Assembly (NCBI RefSeq): GCF_900102015.1
Contig: NZ_FNAT01000014.1
Coordinates: forward strand, 1-52,633
Origin: Limimaricola pyoseonensis
GTDB lineage: Bacteria > Pseudomonadota > Alphaproteobacteria > Rhodobacterales > Rhodobacteraceae
DNA: 52,633 nt
Direction of reading: 5' to 3'
The notes beneath the pieces are model-generated. The model saw only the letters and a program-made list of their open reading frames with translations, was not told the origin of the DNA and did not search any database. Position numbers and translations under genes: made by a program. The first letter of the stretch is position 1, and each line of letters begins with the position of its first letter. Below are positions 30,553 to 40,629 of this stretch, in pieces.

Positions 30553-31223
30553 CGCGTCGTCTCCATGAGCTGGTCGAGCGCGCCCGGCAGGGCGGCCCAG
30601 TCGTGAATGATGCGGTCGGCGCGCAGGCCCGCGGCGGGCTGGTAGCCCCAGCCGACGCCGATCGAGGCGACGCCGGCGGCGCGCGCCATGTCGATGTCGA
30701 AGCCGGTGTCGCCGATCATCACGGCGCGCGTGGGCGCGACGCCGGTGTCGGACAGCGCGGCCCGGATCATCGCCGGGTTCGGCTTCGAGGGGTGGTCGTC
30801 CGCGGTCTGGCGGCTGGCGAAGACGCCCTCGAGCCGATGCGCCGCGATCAGCCGGTCGAGCCCGCGCCGCGACTTGCCGGTGGCCACGGCGAGCAGCGTC
30901 CAGGGCTCGGCCGCCAGCCGGTCGAGGGCCTGGCGCGCGCCGGGGTAGAACGGGCTCGAATCGGGCCCGTGCGCCTCGCGCAGCCCGGCATAGGCCTCGC
31001 AATAGGCGGCGATCATCCGGGCGCGGCGCCCCTCCTCCGCGTCGGGCGCGAGGCGGGCGAAGGTCTCGGGCAGCGACAGCCCGACGCCCGAGAGCACCTC
31101 CTCGCGCCCCGGCGCGGCCAGCCCCTCGGCCGCGAAGGCCGCTTCCATCGCCGAGAGGATGTCGCGCTGGCTGTCGACCAGCGTGCCGTCGACGTCAAAG
31201 ATCACCAGCCGCAGTTCGGTCAT
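30549..31223 (-). CDS. HAD-superfamily phosphatase (Gph-like)
   Basis: A 224-residue haloacid-dehalogenase-type hydrolase. Motif I DVDGTLVDS supplies Asp10 and Asp12, motif II falls in AVATGKSRRG, motif III is KPNPAM and motif IV is MIGDTGFDIDMARAAG. The cap lies between motifs I and II. Phosphoglycolate or another small sugar phosphate is a likely substrate, but this cannot be read from the sequence. It is coupled by four-base overlaps to the pseudouridine synthase before it and the ATP12 gene after it. Confidence 0.9.
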   Translation of the reverse strand: MTELRLVIFDVDGTLVDSQRDILSAMEAAFAAEGLAAPGREEVLSGVGLSLPETFARLAPDAEEGRRARMIAAYCEAYAGLREAHGPDSSPFYPGARQALDRLAAEPWTLLAVATGKSRRGLDRLIAAHRLEGVFASRQTADDHPSKPNPAMIRAALSDTGVAPTRAVMIGDTGFDIDMARAAGVASIGVGWGYQPAAGLRADRIIHDWAALPGALDQLMETTR

Positions 31224-32278
31224 GCGTCGAACTCGTCCGGGTCGAACGGGTCCATCGGCGCGTCGCGTGTGTCCCAGCCGAAGAAGTCCCAGGTCCGCTC
31301 CATGTGCTCGGGCAGCGGCGCCACGATCTGCAGCACCGCCTTCGTGACCGGGTGCTCGATCTTCAGCGAGCGGGCATGCAGGTGCAGCTTGCGGTCGATC
31401 TCGGCGCCCAGACCCGCGCCCCAGCCGTCGCCGAGGTTCTCCTGCCCCGAGCCGCCATACTTGCCGTCGCCGATGATCGGGTGGCCCAGCTCGGCCATGT
31501 GGGCGCGCAGCTGGTGCGTGCGGCCGGTGACCGGCACCAGCGCCATCCACGAGACCCGCTGGCCGAGCGCGCTCAGCGTCGCGAAATCGGTCACGGCGCG
31601 CTTGGCGCCGGGGGTGCCGGCCACCTCGGCGGGGTGGACGCACTGCATCTTCTCGCCCTCGCCGCCCTTGCCGTGGCCCGGCGCCTTGACGAGGCCGTAC
31701 TTGATCGTGCCGGCCTTGGGATGCGGCGCGCCGGCAACGGCGGCCCAGTAGATCTTGCGGGTCTCGCGGTGCTTGAGGTTCTCGACCAGTCCCTTGGCGG
31801 CGGTGCGGGTGCGCGCCAGCAGCAGCACGCCCGAGGTGTCGCGGTCGAGCCGGTGCACGAGGCGCGGCTTGTCCTCGAAGCCGTCGCGCAGCGCCTCGGC
31901 GAGACCGTCGACATGCTTGGCCACGCCGGAGCCGCCCTGCGTCGCCAGGCCGGCGGGCTTGTTGATCGCGATGATGTGGTCGTCGCGGTAGATCACGCAG
32001 CCGCGGATCATCTCGGCGTCCTTCTTCGAGACCGTGAAGCGGTCCACCGGACGGCTCTCGACCTCGTGCGGCTCGGGGATCGGCGGCACGCGCACGCTCT
32101 GGCCGACCTCGAGCCGGGTGGCGGGCTTGACGCGCCCGCCCTCGACCCTGAGTTCGCCCTTGCGGCACATCTTCTCGATCCGGGTCTGCACCAGATGCGG
32201 AAAGCGCCGCTTCAGCCAGCGGTCGAGCCGCTGGTCGCCCTCGTCCGGGCCCACGGTGATGGTCTGCACGCCGCTCAT
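31220..32278 (-). CDS. rluC: RluC/RluD-type 23S rRNA pseudouridine synthase
   Basis: A 352-residue RluA-family enzyme. An S4 RNA-binding domain (about 15-75; DRWLKRRFPHLVQTRIEK) is followed by the catalytic domain with HRLDRDTSGVLLLART, where the Asp is the catalytic nucleophile, and GRTHQLRAHMAELGHPI. AAGGAG precedes the ATG, and the gene overlaps crcB. RluC is preferred on operon habit; RluD is possible because motif reading alone does not separate them. Confidence 0.88.
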   Translation of the reverse strand: MSGVQTITVGPDEGDQRLDRWLKRRFPHLVQTRIEKMCRKGELRVEGGRVKPATRLEVGQSVRVPPIPEPHEVESRPVDRFTVSKKDAEMIRGCVIYRDDHIIAINKPAGLATQGGSGVAKHVDGLAEALRDGFEDKPRLVHRLDRDTSGVLLLARTRTAAKGLVENLKHRETRKIYWAAVAGAPHPKAGTIKYGLVKAPGHGKGGEGEKMQCVHPAEVAGTPGAKRAVTDFATLSALGQRVSWMALVPVTGRTHQLRAHMAELGHPIIGDGKYGGSGQENLGDGWGAGLGAEIDRKLHLHARSLKIEHPVTKAVLQIVAPLPEHMERTWDFFGWDTRDAPMDPFDPDEFDA

Positions 32279-32628
32279 GAGAGGCTCCTTGCGATCCAGA
32301 GACCCGAGGCGCAGGCCCCGAGCGAAAGTATGACCGACCCCGACGCATAGGCCAGCGCCGCCCCGGCGCGGCCCGCCTCGACCAGCCGCAGCGTGTCGAG
32401 CGAGAAGGCCGAAAAGGTGGTGAAGCCGCCCAGCAGCCCGGTCACCAGCAGCGGGGCCAGAAGACCGCCCCGCCCCGACAGCCCCACCCAGAGCGCCCCG
32501 ATCGCCAGCGACCCCGCGACGTTGACCGCGAGCGTCCCCAGCGGAAAGGCGAGGGCCTGCCCGACCAGGAACCGCAGGCTCGCGCCCACCGCCCCGCCGA
32601 GCGCCACGAATGCGAGGGATGTCATCAT
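32275..32628 (-). CDS. crcB: CrcB/Fluc fluoride channel
   Basis: A 117-residue protein with four membrane helices, the length of one Fluc subunit, which works as an antiparallel dimer to export fluoride. The signature GGFTTFSAFSLD, with its Phe-rich fluoride path, and the GxxxxAxLRF start are present. It heads the crcB-rluC-HAD-ATP12 operon. I looked for a fluoride riboswitch in the 134 bases upstream and saw none. Confidence 0.93.
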   Translation of the reverse strand: MMTSLAFVALGGAVGASLRFLVGQALAFPLGTLAVNVAGSLAIGALWVGLSGRGGLLAPLLVTGLLGGFTTFSAFSLDTLRLVEAGRAGAALAYASGSVILSLGACASGLWIARSLS

Positions 32629-32762
32629 CCGCGCTGTCTCTTTGGGCCTGCGCCGCTTGTCAAGCGGCGCGCCGGCCCGGCCCGCGTCCCGCCGCCCCTG
32701 CGCCGTGATAGGATGACGATGCCGACCCGATTCCGGCCCGGCGGCAGCGAGAAGGAGACGCC

Positions 32763-33059
32763 ATGGGATTGCTCGTCGAATACAGCCTGAAGGAGGGCCA
32801 GTCGGACGCGCAGGAGCGCGCGCTGCGGGACCTCGTCGCGGGGCTGCGCGAGGAAGGGACCGAGGGCTTCAGCTATACCGGCTACGCCACCGACGACCCG
32901 GCCCGCTTCATCGGCCTGTTCGAGTTCGAGGACGACGCGGCCAAGCAGCGCTTTCTCGACAGCCGGGCCTTCGCGGCCTACCGCGACGGTGCCAAGGCCC
33001 GCTTCACCGCGCCGCCGGGCAGCACGCCCATCCGCCGCGTGGCCTCCACGCGCGACTGA
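32763..33059 (+). CDS. Small antibiotic-biosynthesis-monooxygenase-like protein
   Basis: A 98-residue protein with a beta-alpha-beta pattern of the dimeric ferredoxin-like (ABM/quinol monooxygenase) fold: MGLLVEYSLKEGQ, an amphipathic helix, GFSYTGYATDDPARFIGLFEFEDDAAKQRFLDS. GAGAAGGAGACGCC gives a strong ribosome site. It is a single gene facing the other way from its neighbours. Substrate and role are unknown. Confidence 0.75.
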   Translation: MGLLVEYSLKEGQSDAQERALRDLVAGLREEGTEGFSYTGYATDDPARFIGLFEFEDDAAKQRFLDSRAFAAYRDGAKARFTAPPGSTPIRRVASTRD

Positions 33060-33069
33060 GACCGCCGCC

Positions 33070-34446
33070 TCAGCCGTCCTCGCCACGCCTGCGCTTCTCG
33101 CGCAGGCCGGCGAAGAACTCGACCCGCTTCTTCAGCTCGCGCTCGTGGCCGCGGTCGACGGGCAGGTAATAGACCCCGCGCCGCATACCTTCGGGGAAGT
33201 AGTCCTGCCCCGAGAAGGCGTCCTCGGCATTGTGGTCGTAGGCGTAGCCCTTGCCGTAGCCCTGGTCCTTCATCAGCCGCGTCGGCGCGTTGAGGATGTG
33301 CTTGGGCGGCGGCTCCGAGCCGGTCTTCTTCGCCTCGGCCATCGCCGCCTTGAAGGCCGCGTAGCCGGCGTTGGATTTCGGCGCGAGCGCGAGATAGGTC
33401 ACCGCCTGCCCCAGCGCCAGCTCGCCCTCGGGGCTGCCCAGCCGCTCGTAGGTTTCCCAGGCGTGCAGGCAGATGGTCTGCGCCTGCGGGTCGGCCAGGC
33501 CGATATCCTCGACCGCCATGCGGGTGATGCGCCGCGCGAGGTAGCGCGGATCCTCGCCCCCCGTCAGCATCCGCGCCAGCCAGTAGAGCGCGGCGTCGGG
33601 GTCCGAGCCGCGAACCGACTTGTGCAGCGCGGAGATGAGGTTGTAGTGCTCGTCGCCCGACTTGTCGTATTTCGCCGCCCGCTTGGTCAGCCGCGATGTC
33701 AGCGCGTCGACGCCCATCTTCACGTCGGTCTTCCAGGCCGCCACCTGCTCGATCAGGTTCAGAAGCGCCCGGCCGTCGCCATCGGCCATCTCGAGCAGCG
33801 CCTCGCGCGCCATGCCGTCGAGCGGCAGCGCCCGGCCCAGCTCCTTCTCGGCGCGCTGGGCGAGGCGTTCGAGATCGGCGAGGTCGAGCCGGGTCAGCAC
33901 CAGCACCTGCGCGCGGCTGAGCAGCGCGGCGTTCAGCTCGAACGAGGGGTTCTCGGTGGTGGCGCCGACCAGAAGGATCGTGCCGTCCTCCATGTGCGGC
34001 AGGAAGCCGTCCTGCTGCGCCTTGTTGAAGCGGTGGATCTCGTCGACGAAGAGCAGCGTCCCCCGCCCCTGCCGGCGGCGCAGCTTGGCGGCCTCGAACA
34101 CCTTCTTGAGGTCGGCCACGCCGGTGAAGATCGCGCTGATCTGTTCGAAATGCAGGTCGGTCGCGTCGGCCAGCAGCCGTGCGATGGTGGTCTTGCCGAC
34201 CCCGGGTGGCCCCCAGAACACCAGCGACGACATCGTTCCCGAGGCGAGCATCGCGCCCAGCGGCGCCTCCGGGCCGAGCACCTGGCCCTGGCCGATCACC
34301 TCCTCGAGTGTCCGGGGCCGCAGCCGGTCGGCCAATGGCCGCGGCGCCCCGTCCGGCACGCTCTCCCGCGCCGTGGCCGACGCGGCGGCCCGTGGCGCGG
34401 CGCGCTCTATGCCGGACTCTGGGATGTTGTCGAACAGATCGGCCAT
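33070..34446 (-). CDS. rarA: Replication-associated recombination ATPase RarA (MgsA)
   Basis: A 458-residue AAA+ clamp-loader-like protein acting at stalled forks. Walker A is GPPGVGKTT, Walker B LLFVDEIHRFN, sensor 1 GATTENPSFELNAALLSR. The C-terminal tetramerisation and DNA-binding part includes SVRGSDPDAALYWLARML, GGEDP and the final LPxxxR-like stretch. No ordinary Shine-Dalgarno precedes the ATG. The short upstream region holds an inverted repeat and a DnaA box. Confidence 0.96.
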   Translation of the reverse strand: MADLFDNIPESGIERAAPRAAASATARESVPDGAPRPLADRLRPRTLEEVIGQGQVLGPEAPLGAMLASGTMSSLVFWGPPGVGKTTIARLLADATDLHFEQISAIFTGVADLKKVFEAAKLRRRQGRGTLLFVDEIHRFNKAQQDGFLPHMEDGTILLVGATTENPSFELNAALLSRAQVLVLTRLDLADLERLAQRAEKELGRALPLDGMAREALLEMADGDGRALLNLIEQVAAWKTDVKMGVDALTSRLTKRAAKYDKSGDEHYNLISALHKSVRGSDPDAALYWLARMLTGGEDPRYLARRITRMAVEDIGLADPQAQTICLHAWETYERLGSPEGELALGQAVTYLALAPKSNAGYAAFKAAMAEAKKTGSEPPPKHILNAPTRLMKDQGYGKGYAYDHNAEDAFSGQDYFPEGMRRGVYYLPVDRGHERELKKRVEFFAGLREKRRRGEDG

Positions 34447-34502
34447 GACACCATATCTAGTGCAACTGTGGATAAGTGCAAAGAGAGAACGGTGTCATGG
34501 CC
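34441..34502. promoter_or_regulatory. Perfect DnaA box inside a 12-bp inverted repeat upstream of rarA
   Basis: GGCCATGACACC and GGTGTCATGGCC form a 12-bp inverted repeat with a 38-base centre; one arm includes the rarA start codon. In the centre TTATCCACA (minus strand, at 34467-34475) matches the DnaA-box consensus in all nine positions, and AGTGCAA occurs on both sides of it. The stretch fills almost all of the 70 bases between luxI and rarA. Confidence 0.6.
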
Positions 34503-34516
34503 TTGCCGGCCGGGCG

Positions 34517-35107
34517 TTAGTGCATCTGGGTCGAGAAGTCGATCCACACGGCCTGATAATCGATGCCGCCCATGTTCATGACGCGGCCGGCCGGGTCCAT
34601 CTCGAGCTGGCAGCGCCCGGCCCAGCGATTCCAGTTCGACGGCAGCAGCGCGACCATCCGGCGAATGCCCTCCTCGCGCGAGGTGCGCAGCATCTGCATC
34701 ACCAGCCGCATCCGCACCTTCTGGCGCACCGCGGCGGGGATGTCGCGCGCGACGAAGCCGCGCGTCACCTCCCAGGTGCCTTCCTTCACCGGCGCGTCGG
34801 AGAAGAGCAGGTCCGACGGGATCGACTCGAGCAGGCCGCGCTGCGCGTCGCGGATCATGTAGCTGTAGATGCCGCAGCGGGCGGTGGTGGGCGTCATCCG
34901 GACGCCGGCCAGCACCTGCCCGGCATCGTTGTGCACGGCCACCCAGCGCGAGACCGGGGTGTCGTACTGGTCGTACTCCATCCCCATGGTCTCCGGCAGG
35001 TCCCAGCGATTCTTGAGGATGAAGGATTCCCGGCGGGCGCGAAGGATGTTCGCAAAAAGCTCGCCGTGATTGTGCATGTTCGCGAAGGACAACGTGGTGC
35101 TGTGCAT
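34517..35107 (-). CDS. Acyl-homoserine-lactone synthase (LuxI family)
   Basis: A 196-residue autoinducer synthase. The invariant LuxI-family residues are all present at correct spacing: Arg25, Phe29, Trp35, Glu44, Asp46, Asp49, Arg70, Glu113 and Arg116. It uses S-adenosylmethionine and an acyl-ACP or acyl-CoA to make an N-acyl homoserine lactone; chain length cannot be told. GGAGAAGCGACC precedes the ATG, and the gene lies 57 bases after luxR on the same strand. Confidence 0.95.
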   Translation of the reverse strand: MHSTTLSFANMHNHGELFANILRARRESFILKNRWDLPETMGMEYDQYDTPVSRWVAVHNDAGQVLAGVRMTPTTARCGIYSYMIRDAQRGLLESIPSDLLFSDAPVKEGTWEVTRGFVARDIPAAVRQKVRMRLVMQMLRTSREEGIRRMVALLPSNWNRWAGRCQLEMDPAGRVMNMGGIDYQAVWIDFSTQMH

Positions 35108-35164
35108 GGTCGCTTCTCCGGGCGGGGTGAGTGGTGGACCCGTCAGCCGCCCGCGGGAAGAGAC

Positions 35165-35776
35165 CTAGAGCAGCCGGTAGTCGCGCGCCCGCTGGATCGC
35201 CTCGGCCGTTGTCCGGGCGAGCAGCGTGGTCCGCGCCGAGGCCAGTCGGGCCTTCAGCGCGCTCTCCGAGATATGGAGCTTCGCGGCGGCAGCTGCGTGT
35301 CGGTCCCCCTCGGCGATCAGCCTCAGAGCCTCGATTTGAGCGTTCGTCAGTGACTTCGGGGGCTCGGTGATGTCGTGCAGATGGCTGATGAGGCTCTTGA
35401 AGGCCTCTATCTCGTCATCCGTGAACTCGCGATCCTCCCGCGACGCGGAAGCGATCGTGCGCGATTTCATCGGGCCGCAGGACACGGCCAGACCGTACAC
35501 CATGCCGAATTCGCGAGCCTGTCCGAGAATGTCGAACGGGTCGGGAATCTCAATCTCGCTCCAGCGCGTCGATCCGGTCGTACTGAACCCCCAGGCGATG
35601 ATCGGATCTCGGAGCGCGTAGGCCTCCTCTGTATATCTATCGGTCCATCCCTCGGGGTAGGTCTGATAGCTCAGCAGCGGCAGGGCGAAGCGGATGTGCA
35701 GGGCGAAGAAGAAGCCGCCCGGCGCTAGGCTCGCCAATTTTCGCGTCTGAAGATCAATACCAGCTCTAAGAGACAT
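35165..35776 (-). CDS. LuxR-family quorum-sensing regulator, short N-terminus
   Basis: This 203-residue regulator is about 35-40 residues shorter than usual, and an in-frame stop 7-9 bases upstream excludes a longer start. The autoinducer-binding residues Trp44, Tyr48, Asp57, Pro58 and Trp72 are at TraR-like spacing. A C-terminal LuxR helix-turn-helix begins at LTNAQIEALRLIAEG, where the usual Glu of LTxRE is Gln, and continues ISESALKARL. What is missing is the N-terminal helix before the ligand pocket. It is paired with luxI and presumably senses its product. Codons and flanks are more A+T-rich than in neighbouring genes, hinting at separate ancestry. Confidence 0.9.
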   Translation of the reverse strand: MSLRAGIDLQTRKLASLAPGGFFFALHIRFALPLLSYQTYPEGWTDRYTEEAYALRDPIIAWGFSTTGSTRWSEIEIPDPFDILGQAREFGMVYGLAVSCGPMKSRTIASASREDREFTDDEIEAFKSLISHLHDITEPPKSLTNAQIEALRLIAEGDRHAAAAAKLHISESALKARLASARTTLLARTTAEAIQRARDYRLL

Positions 35777-35801
35777 GACTTTTTAGACAGTTATCCGAGT
35801 G

Positions 35802-35816
35802 TTCGGTCAATCCGAA
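35802..35816 (-). promoter_or_regulatory. Candidate lux-box-like palindrome upstream of luxR
   Basis: TTCGG-TCAAT-CCGAA is a palindrome whose minus-strand reading contains TTGACC, a possible -35. TCTAAA stands 17 bases downstream as a possible -10, which would give a nearly leaderless luxR mRNA. The overlap of operator and -35 would suit autoregulation. No classical lux box was recognised. Confidence 0.4.
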
Positions 35817-35879
35817 TATGGCCGAAAAATGGCGAAGTCCGGGAGGTTGCAGTAAGGATGCCACAGCAACGAAACGCAA

Positions 35880-35907
35880 AACGCCCCGCCTGTCGAGGCG
35901 GGGCGTT
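35880..35907 (-). terminator. Rho-independent terminator of the ribosomal alpha operon
   Basis: AACGCCCCGCCT with a 4-base loop forms a perfect 12-bp stem followed by TTTT on the minus strand. It lies 26 bases after the rplQ stop, at the end of the whole ribosomal cluster. Confidence 0.93.
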
Positions 35908-35933
35908 CATGGCGTCGCGTCACCTTGCGGCGA

Positions 35934-36353
35934 TCACTCCTCGGCGGCGTCCTCGGCCTCGAGGCGGGCACGGTCGGCGGCGCCCTTGGCGTCGACGTCG
36001 CGGTCGACGAATTCGATGATCGCCATCGGCGCCATGTCGCCGTAGCGGAAGCCGGCCTTCAGCACGCGGACATAGCCGCCCTGACGCTCGGCGTAGCGGG
36101 GCCCGAGCACCTCGAACAGCTTGGCGACATGCGCGTCCTGCTTGAGCTGCGCCGCGGCTTGGCGGCGGGCGTGCAGGTCACCGCGCTTGCCGAGCGTGAC
36201 GAGCTTCTCGATCACGCGGCGCAGGTCCTTGGCCTTGGGCAGCGTGGTCTTGATCTGCTCGTGCTCGATCAGCGAGCCGGCGAGGTTCGAGAACAGCGCC
36301 TTGCGGTGCTCGTGGGTGCGGTTCAGGCGGCGGTAGCCACTTCCATGACGCAT
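35934..36353 (-). CDS. rplQ: Ribosomal protein bL17
   Basis: 139 residues with the universal [20 protein letters not shown] start and a conserved body. The acidic C-terminal tail ([15 protein letters not shown]) is an extension common in alphaproteobacteria. It is the last gene of the alpha operon. Confidence 0.98.
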   Translation of the reverse strand: MRHGSGYRRLNRTHEHRKALFSNLAGSLIEHEQIKTTLPKAKDLRRVIEKLVTLGKRGDLHARRQAAAQLKQDAHVAKLFEVLGPRYAERQGGYVRVLKAGFRYGDMAPMAIIEFVDRDVDAKGAADRARLEAEDAAEE

Positions 36354-36433
36354 TGGGTCTTCCTTTCAGCGTTTTGCTTTGTCCGGCGGCCGATGCGTGT
36401 CGACCGCTCTCCTTGGGGCGGGATGCCCGGTGC

Positions 36434-36453
36434 GGGGAGGGTCGCCCCTCCCC
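36434..36453 (-). repeat. Hairpin between rpoA and rplQ
   Basis: GGGGAGGG/CCCTCCCC stem with a 4-base loop, 8 bases past the rpoA stop, lacking a T-run. It may limit or protect the downstream rplQ part of the message. Confidence 0.5.
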
Positions 36454-36461
36454 TGCGGATC

Positions 36462-37478
36462 TCAGAACTGGTCTTCGAACTTCTTGGCCAGCTCTTCGAT
36501 GTTGTCCGGCGGCCAGTCCTCGACGTCCATGCCGAGATGCAGGCCCATGCCCGAGAGCACTTCCTTGATCTCGTTGAGCGACTTGCGGCCGAAGTTCGGG
36601 GTGCGGAGCATCTCGGCTTCGGTCTTCTGGATCAGGTCGCCGATATAGACGATGTTGTCGTTCTTCAGGCAGTTCGCCGAGCGCACCGAAAGCTCGAGCT
36701 CGTCGACCTTCTTCAGCAGCAGCGGGTTGAACTCGAGACCGTCGTCGAGCGCGCCGGCCGAGGCCGACTCGGGCTCGTCGAAGTTGACGAAGATCGACAG
36801 CTGGTCCTGCAGGATGCGGGCGGCGTAGGCCACCGCGTCCTCGGGGGTGATCGAGCCGTCGGTCTCGACCTTCATGGTCAGCTTGTCATAGTCGAGCACC
36901 TGGCCCTCGCGGGTCGGCTGCACGTCGTAGGAGACCTTCTTGACCGGCGAGTAGATCGCGTCGATGGCGATCATGCCGATCGGCGCGTCCTCGGGCTTGT
37001 TGCGGTCGGCCGCGACGTAGCCCTTGCCGGTGTTGACGGTCAGCTCCATGTAGAGCGACGCGCCGTCGTCGAGGTGGCAGATCACGTGATCCTTGTTGAG
37101 GATCTCGATGCCCGCGCTTTCGGAGATGTCGCCGGCGGTGACCACGCCGGGGCCGGTGGCCTGGACGGAGAGACGCTTGGGGCCCTCGACATCCATGCGG
37201 ATGGCGACGCCCTTGAGGTTCAGCACGACATCGGTGACGTCTTCGCGCACGCCCGAGATCGAGGAGAACTCGTGCAGCACGTTGTCGATCTGGACGGAGG
37301 TGATCGCGGCGCCCTGCAGCGAGGACATCAGCACCCGGCGCAGCGCGTTGCCCAAGGTCAGGCCGAAGCCCCGCTCAAGCGGCTCGGCCACGACGGTGGC
37401 CTGACGTGCCGGATCGTTGCCCGGCCGGACGTCGAGCTGCGTCGGCTTGATCAGCTCGGCCCAATTCTTGTGGATCAT
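36462..37478 (-). CDS. rpoA: RNA polymerase alpha subunit
   Basis: 338 residues. The N-terminal assembly domain has [22 protein letters not shown], a linker follows, and the C-terminal DNA/activator-contacting domain has [29 protein letters not shown] and [14 protein letters not shown]. The start Met-Ile-His-Lys-Asn-Trp follows GGAGGGACGC; the longer frame upstream is rejected. Confidence 0.98.
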   Translation of the reverse strand: MIHKNWAELIKPTQLDVRPGNDPARQATVVAEPLERGFGLTLGNALRRVLMSSLQGAAITSVQIDNVLHEFSSISGVREDVTDVVLNLKGVAIRMDVEGPKRLSVQATGPGVVTAGDISESAGIEILNKDHVICHLDDGASLYMELTVNTGKGYVAADRNKPEDAPIGMIAIDAIYSPVKKVSYDVQPTREGQVLDYDKLTMKVETDGSITPEDAVAYAARILQDQLSIFVNFDEPESASAGALDDGLEFNPLLLKKVDELELSVRSANCLKNDNIVYIGDLIQKTEAEMLRTPNFGRKSLNEIKEVLSGMGLHLGMDVEDWPPDNIEELAKKFEDQF

Positions 37479-37548
37479 GCGTCCCTCCATTCCTGTCCGT
37501 GCTCCATGGTCCCGAAGAGCCGGACGCCCGAGGTTTCTAAATGACGGA

Positions 37549-37576
37549 CCGGGGCCGCGCAAATGCGCAGCCCCGG
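37549..37576 (-). repeat. Hairpin between rpsK and rpoA
   Basis: CCGGGGC and GCCCCGG enclose a GCGC-AAAT-GCGC top with one mismatch, just past the rpsK stop. No T-run follows on the minus strand. It could be a processing or partial-attenuation element. Confidence 0.5.
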
Positions 37577-37591
37577 CAAGCTTCTGACGGA

Positions 37592-37984
37592 TCAGACGCG
37601 GCGGCGCTTCGGCGGGCGGCAGCCGTTATGCGCGATCGGCGTCACGTCGCGGATCGAGGTGATGTTGAAGCCGACGGCGGCGAGGGCGCGCAGCGCGCTC
37701 TCGCGGCCCGAACCGGGGCCCTGCACCTCGACCTCGAGGGTCTTGACACCGTGCTCCTGGGCCTTGCGGCCCGCATCCTCGGCGGCGAGCTGGGCGGCGT
37801 AGGGAGTCGACTTGCGCGAGCCCTTGAAGCCCATCGTGCCGGCCGACGACCAGGAGATCGCGTTGCCCTGCACGTCCGAGATCAGGATCTTGGTGTTGTT
37901 GAACGAAGAGTTCACATGCGCCACGCCGGCGGCGATGTTCTTGGAGACCTTCTTCTTGCCTCCGCGACGGGTATCACGTGCCAT
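37592..37984 (-). CDS. rpsK: Ribosomal protein uS11
   Basis: 130 residues with [39 protein letters not shown] and the C-terminal [15 protein letters not shown] typical of uS11. It lies 12 bases after rpsM. Confidence 0.98.
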   Translation of the reverse strand: MARDTRRGGKKKVSKNIAAGVAHVNSSFNNTKILISDVQGNAISWSSAGTMGFKGSRKSTPYAAQLAAEDAGRKAQEHGVKTLEVEVQGPGSGRESALRALAAVGFNITSIRDVTPIAHNGCRPPKRRRV

Positions 37985-37996
37985 CGAAGCGCCTCC

Positions 37997-38365
37997 TTAT
38001 TTCTTCTTGCCGGCAATGGCCTTCGCGGGGCCCTTGCGCGTGCGTGCGTTGGTGTGGGTGCGCTGGCCGCGGACCGGCAGGTTGCGGCGGTGGCGCAGGC
38101 CACGGTAGCAGCCCAGATCCATCAGGCGCTTGATGTTCATCTGGGTCTCGCGGCGCAGGTCGCCCTCGACGGTCAGGTTGGCGTCGATGTGCTCGCGGAT
38201 CGCCAGCACTTCGGCGTCGGACAGATCGTTGACCCGGCGGGTCACGTCGATGCCGACGGCTTCGCAGATCTGGCGGGCGGTGGTGTCACCGATGCCGGTG
38301 ATGTAGGTCAGGGCGATCGGAACCCGCTTCGCAGTCGGGATGTTCACGCCGGCAATACGTGCCAC
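37997..38365 (-). CDS. rpsM: Ribosomal protein uS13
   Basis: 122 residues, starting with GTG after [47 protein letters not shown] and a Lys-rich tail identify uS13. It is first in the rpsM-rpsK-rpoA-rplQ unit. Confidence 0.98.
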   Translation of the reverse strand: MARIAGVNIPTAKRVPIALTYITGIGDTTARQICEAVGIDVTRRVNDLSDAEVLAIREHIDANLTVEGDLRRETQMNIKRLMDLGCYRGLRHRRNLPVRGQRTHTNARTRKGPAKAIAGKKK

Positions 38366-38385
38366 GTTAAGCGTCCTTTCGTTGC

Positions 38386-38411
38386 GGCTCCGTAATGCCG
38401 GAGCCTTTTTT
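38386..38411 (+). repeat. Hairpin with T6 on the plus strand inside the rpsM leader
   Basis: GGCTCCG, a 6-base loop, CGGAGCC and then six T look like an intrinsic terminator on the plus strand, although all neighbouring genes are on the minus strand. On the minus strand it is simply a hairpin about 20 bases before the rpsM start. A second stem, GGCCCGG/CCGGGCC, lies at 38421-38439. Confidence 0.6.
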
Positions 38412-38572
38412 CACAACTGAGGCCCGGAAGGTCCGGGCCGCATCTGTCAAGGTGGTTCGCGTCGGTCACGGGGGCGACCCGTTCACCGATGCGAAATGAT
38501 TCCCGTTCGGGATGGGGCTGTCTATGGGCTGGCGGGCGAAGGGTCAAGCCCCCCGCCCCGCCGCCCGGGGCC

Positions 38573-39234
38573 TCAGGCCCGCTCGGTCTCGCGGCCCAGC
38601 ACCTCGGCCAGCTCCGCGGCCACGTCCTCGATCGGCGCGAGGCCGTTGACCGAGCGCAGCTCACCCTTGGCGTGGTAGTAGCCGATCAGCGGCGAGGTCT
38701 GCTTGTAATAGGCCAGAAGCCGCGTGCGCAGCGCGTCCTCGTTGTCGTCGGCGCGGCGGGTGAACTCGGTGTTGCCGCAGGTGCCGCACTTGCCGTCGGC
38801 CGGGATCGGCCGGGTGGTGTCGTGGTAGACCTCGCCGCAGCTGGCGCAGGTCGCCCGGCCGGTGATCCGCGCCACCAGCACCTCGTCGTCGACCCGCATC
38901 TCGATCGCGTGGTCGAGGCTCTGGCCCAGCTCCGAGAGCAGCTCGGCCAGCGCGTCGGCCTGCGCCAGCGTGCGCGGGAAGCCGTCGAAGATGTAGCCGC
39001 CCGAGGCCTGGCCCGAGGTCAGCTTCTCGCGGATCAGGCCGATGACGATCTCGTCGGTGACCAGCTCGCCGCGATCCATCACCGCCGCGACCCGCTGGCC
39101 CATCTCGGTGCCCGAGGAGCGCGCCTCGCGCAGCATGTCGCCGGTGGAGAGCTGGACCATGCCGCGCTCCTCGACCAGCCGCTTGGCCTGCGTGCCCTTG
39201 CCGGCGCCCGGCGGTCCCAGAAGAATGATGTTGG

Positions 39235-39238
<4 letters not shown>
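38573..39238 (-). CDS. adk: Adenylate kinase
   Basis: 221 residues catalysing ATP + AMP to 2 ADP. The P-loop is GPPGAGKGT and the AMP site STGDMLREA and FDGFPRT. The LID domain carries four cysteines (CASC and CGTC), so a zinc-binding LID is expected. The start overlaps the secY stop (ATGA), the usual secY-adk arrangement. The 207 bases after it hold two hairpins and a TTGACA on the minus strand (38445-38450) without a good -10. Confidence 0.97.
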
Positions 39239-40608
<1,370 letters not shown>

Positions 40609-40629
40609 CGGGGCTCTCTTGTCATGTCA

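Noticed and set aside
32629-32762. Possible fluoride riboswitch upstream of crcB
   Set aside because: The conserved riboswitch segments are not present in the short gap before the gene on the minus strand.
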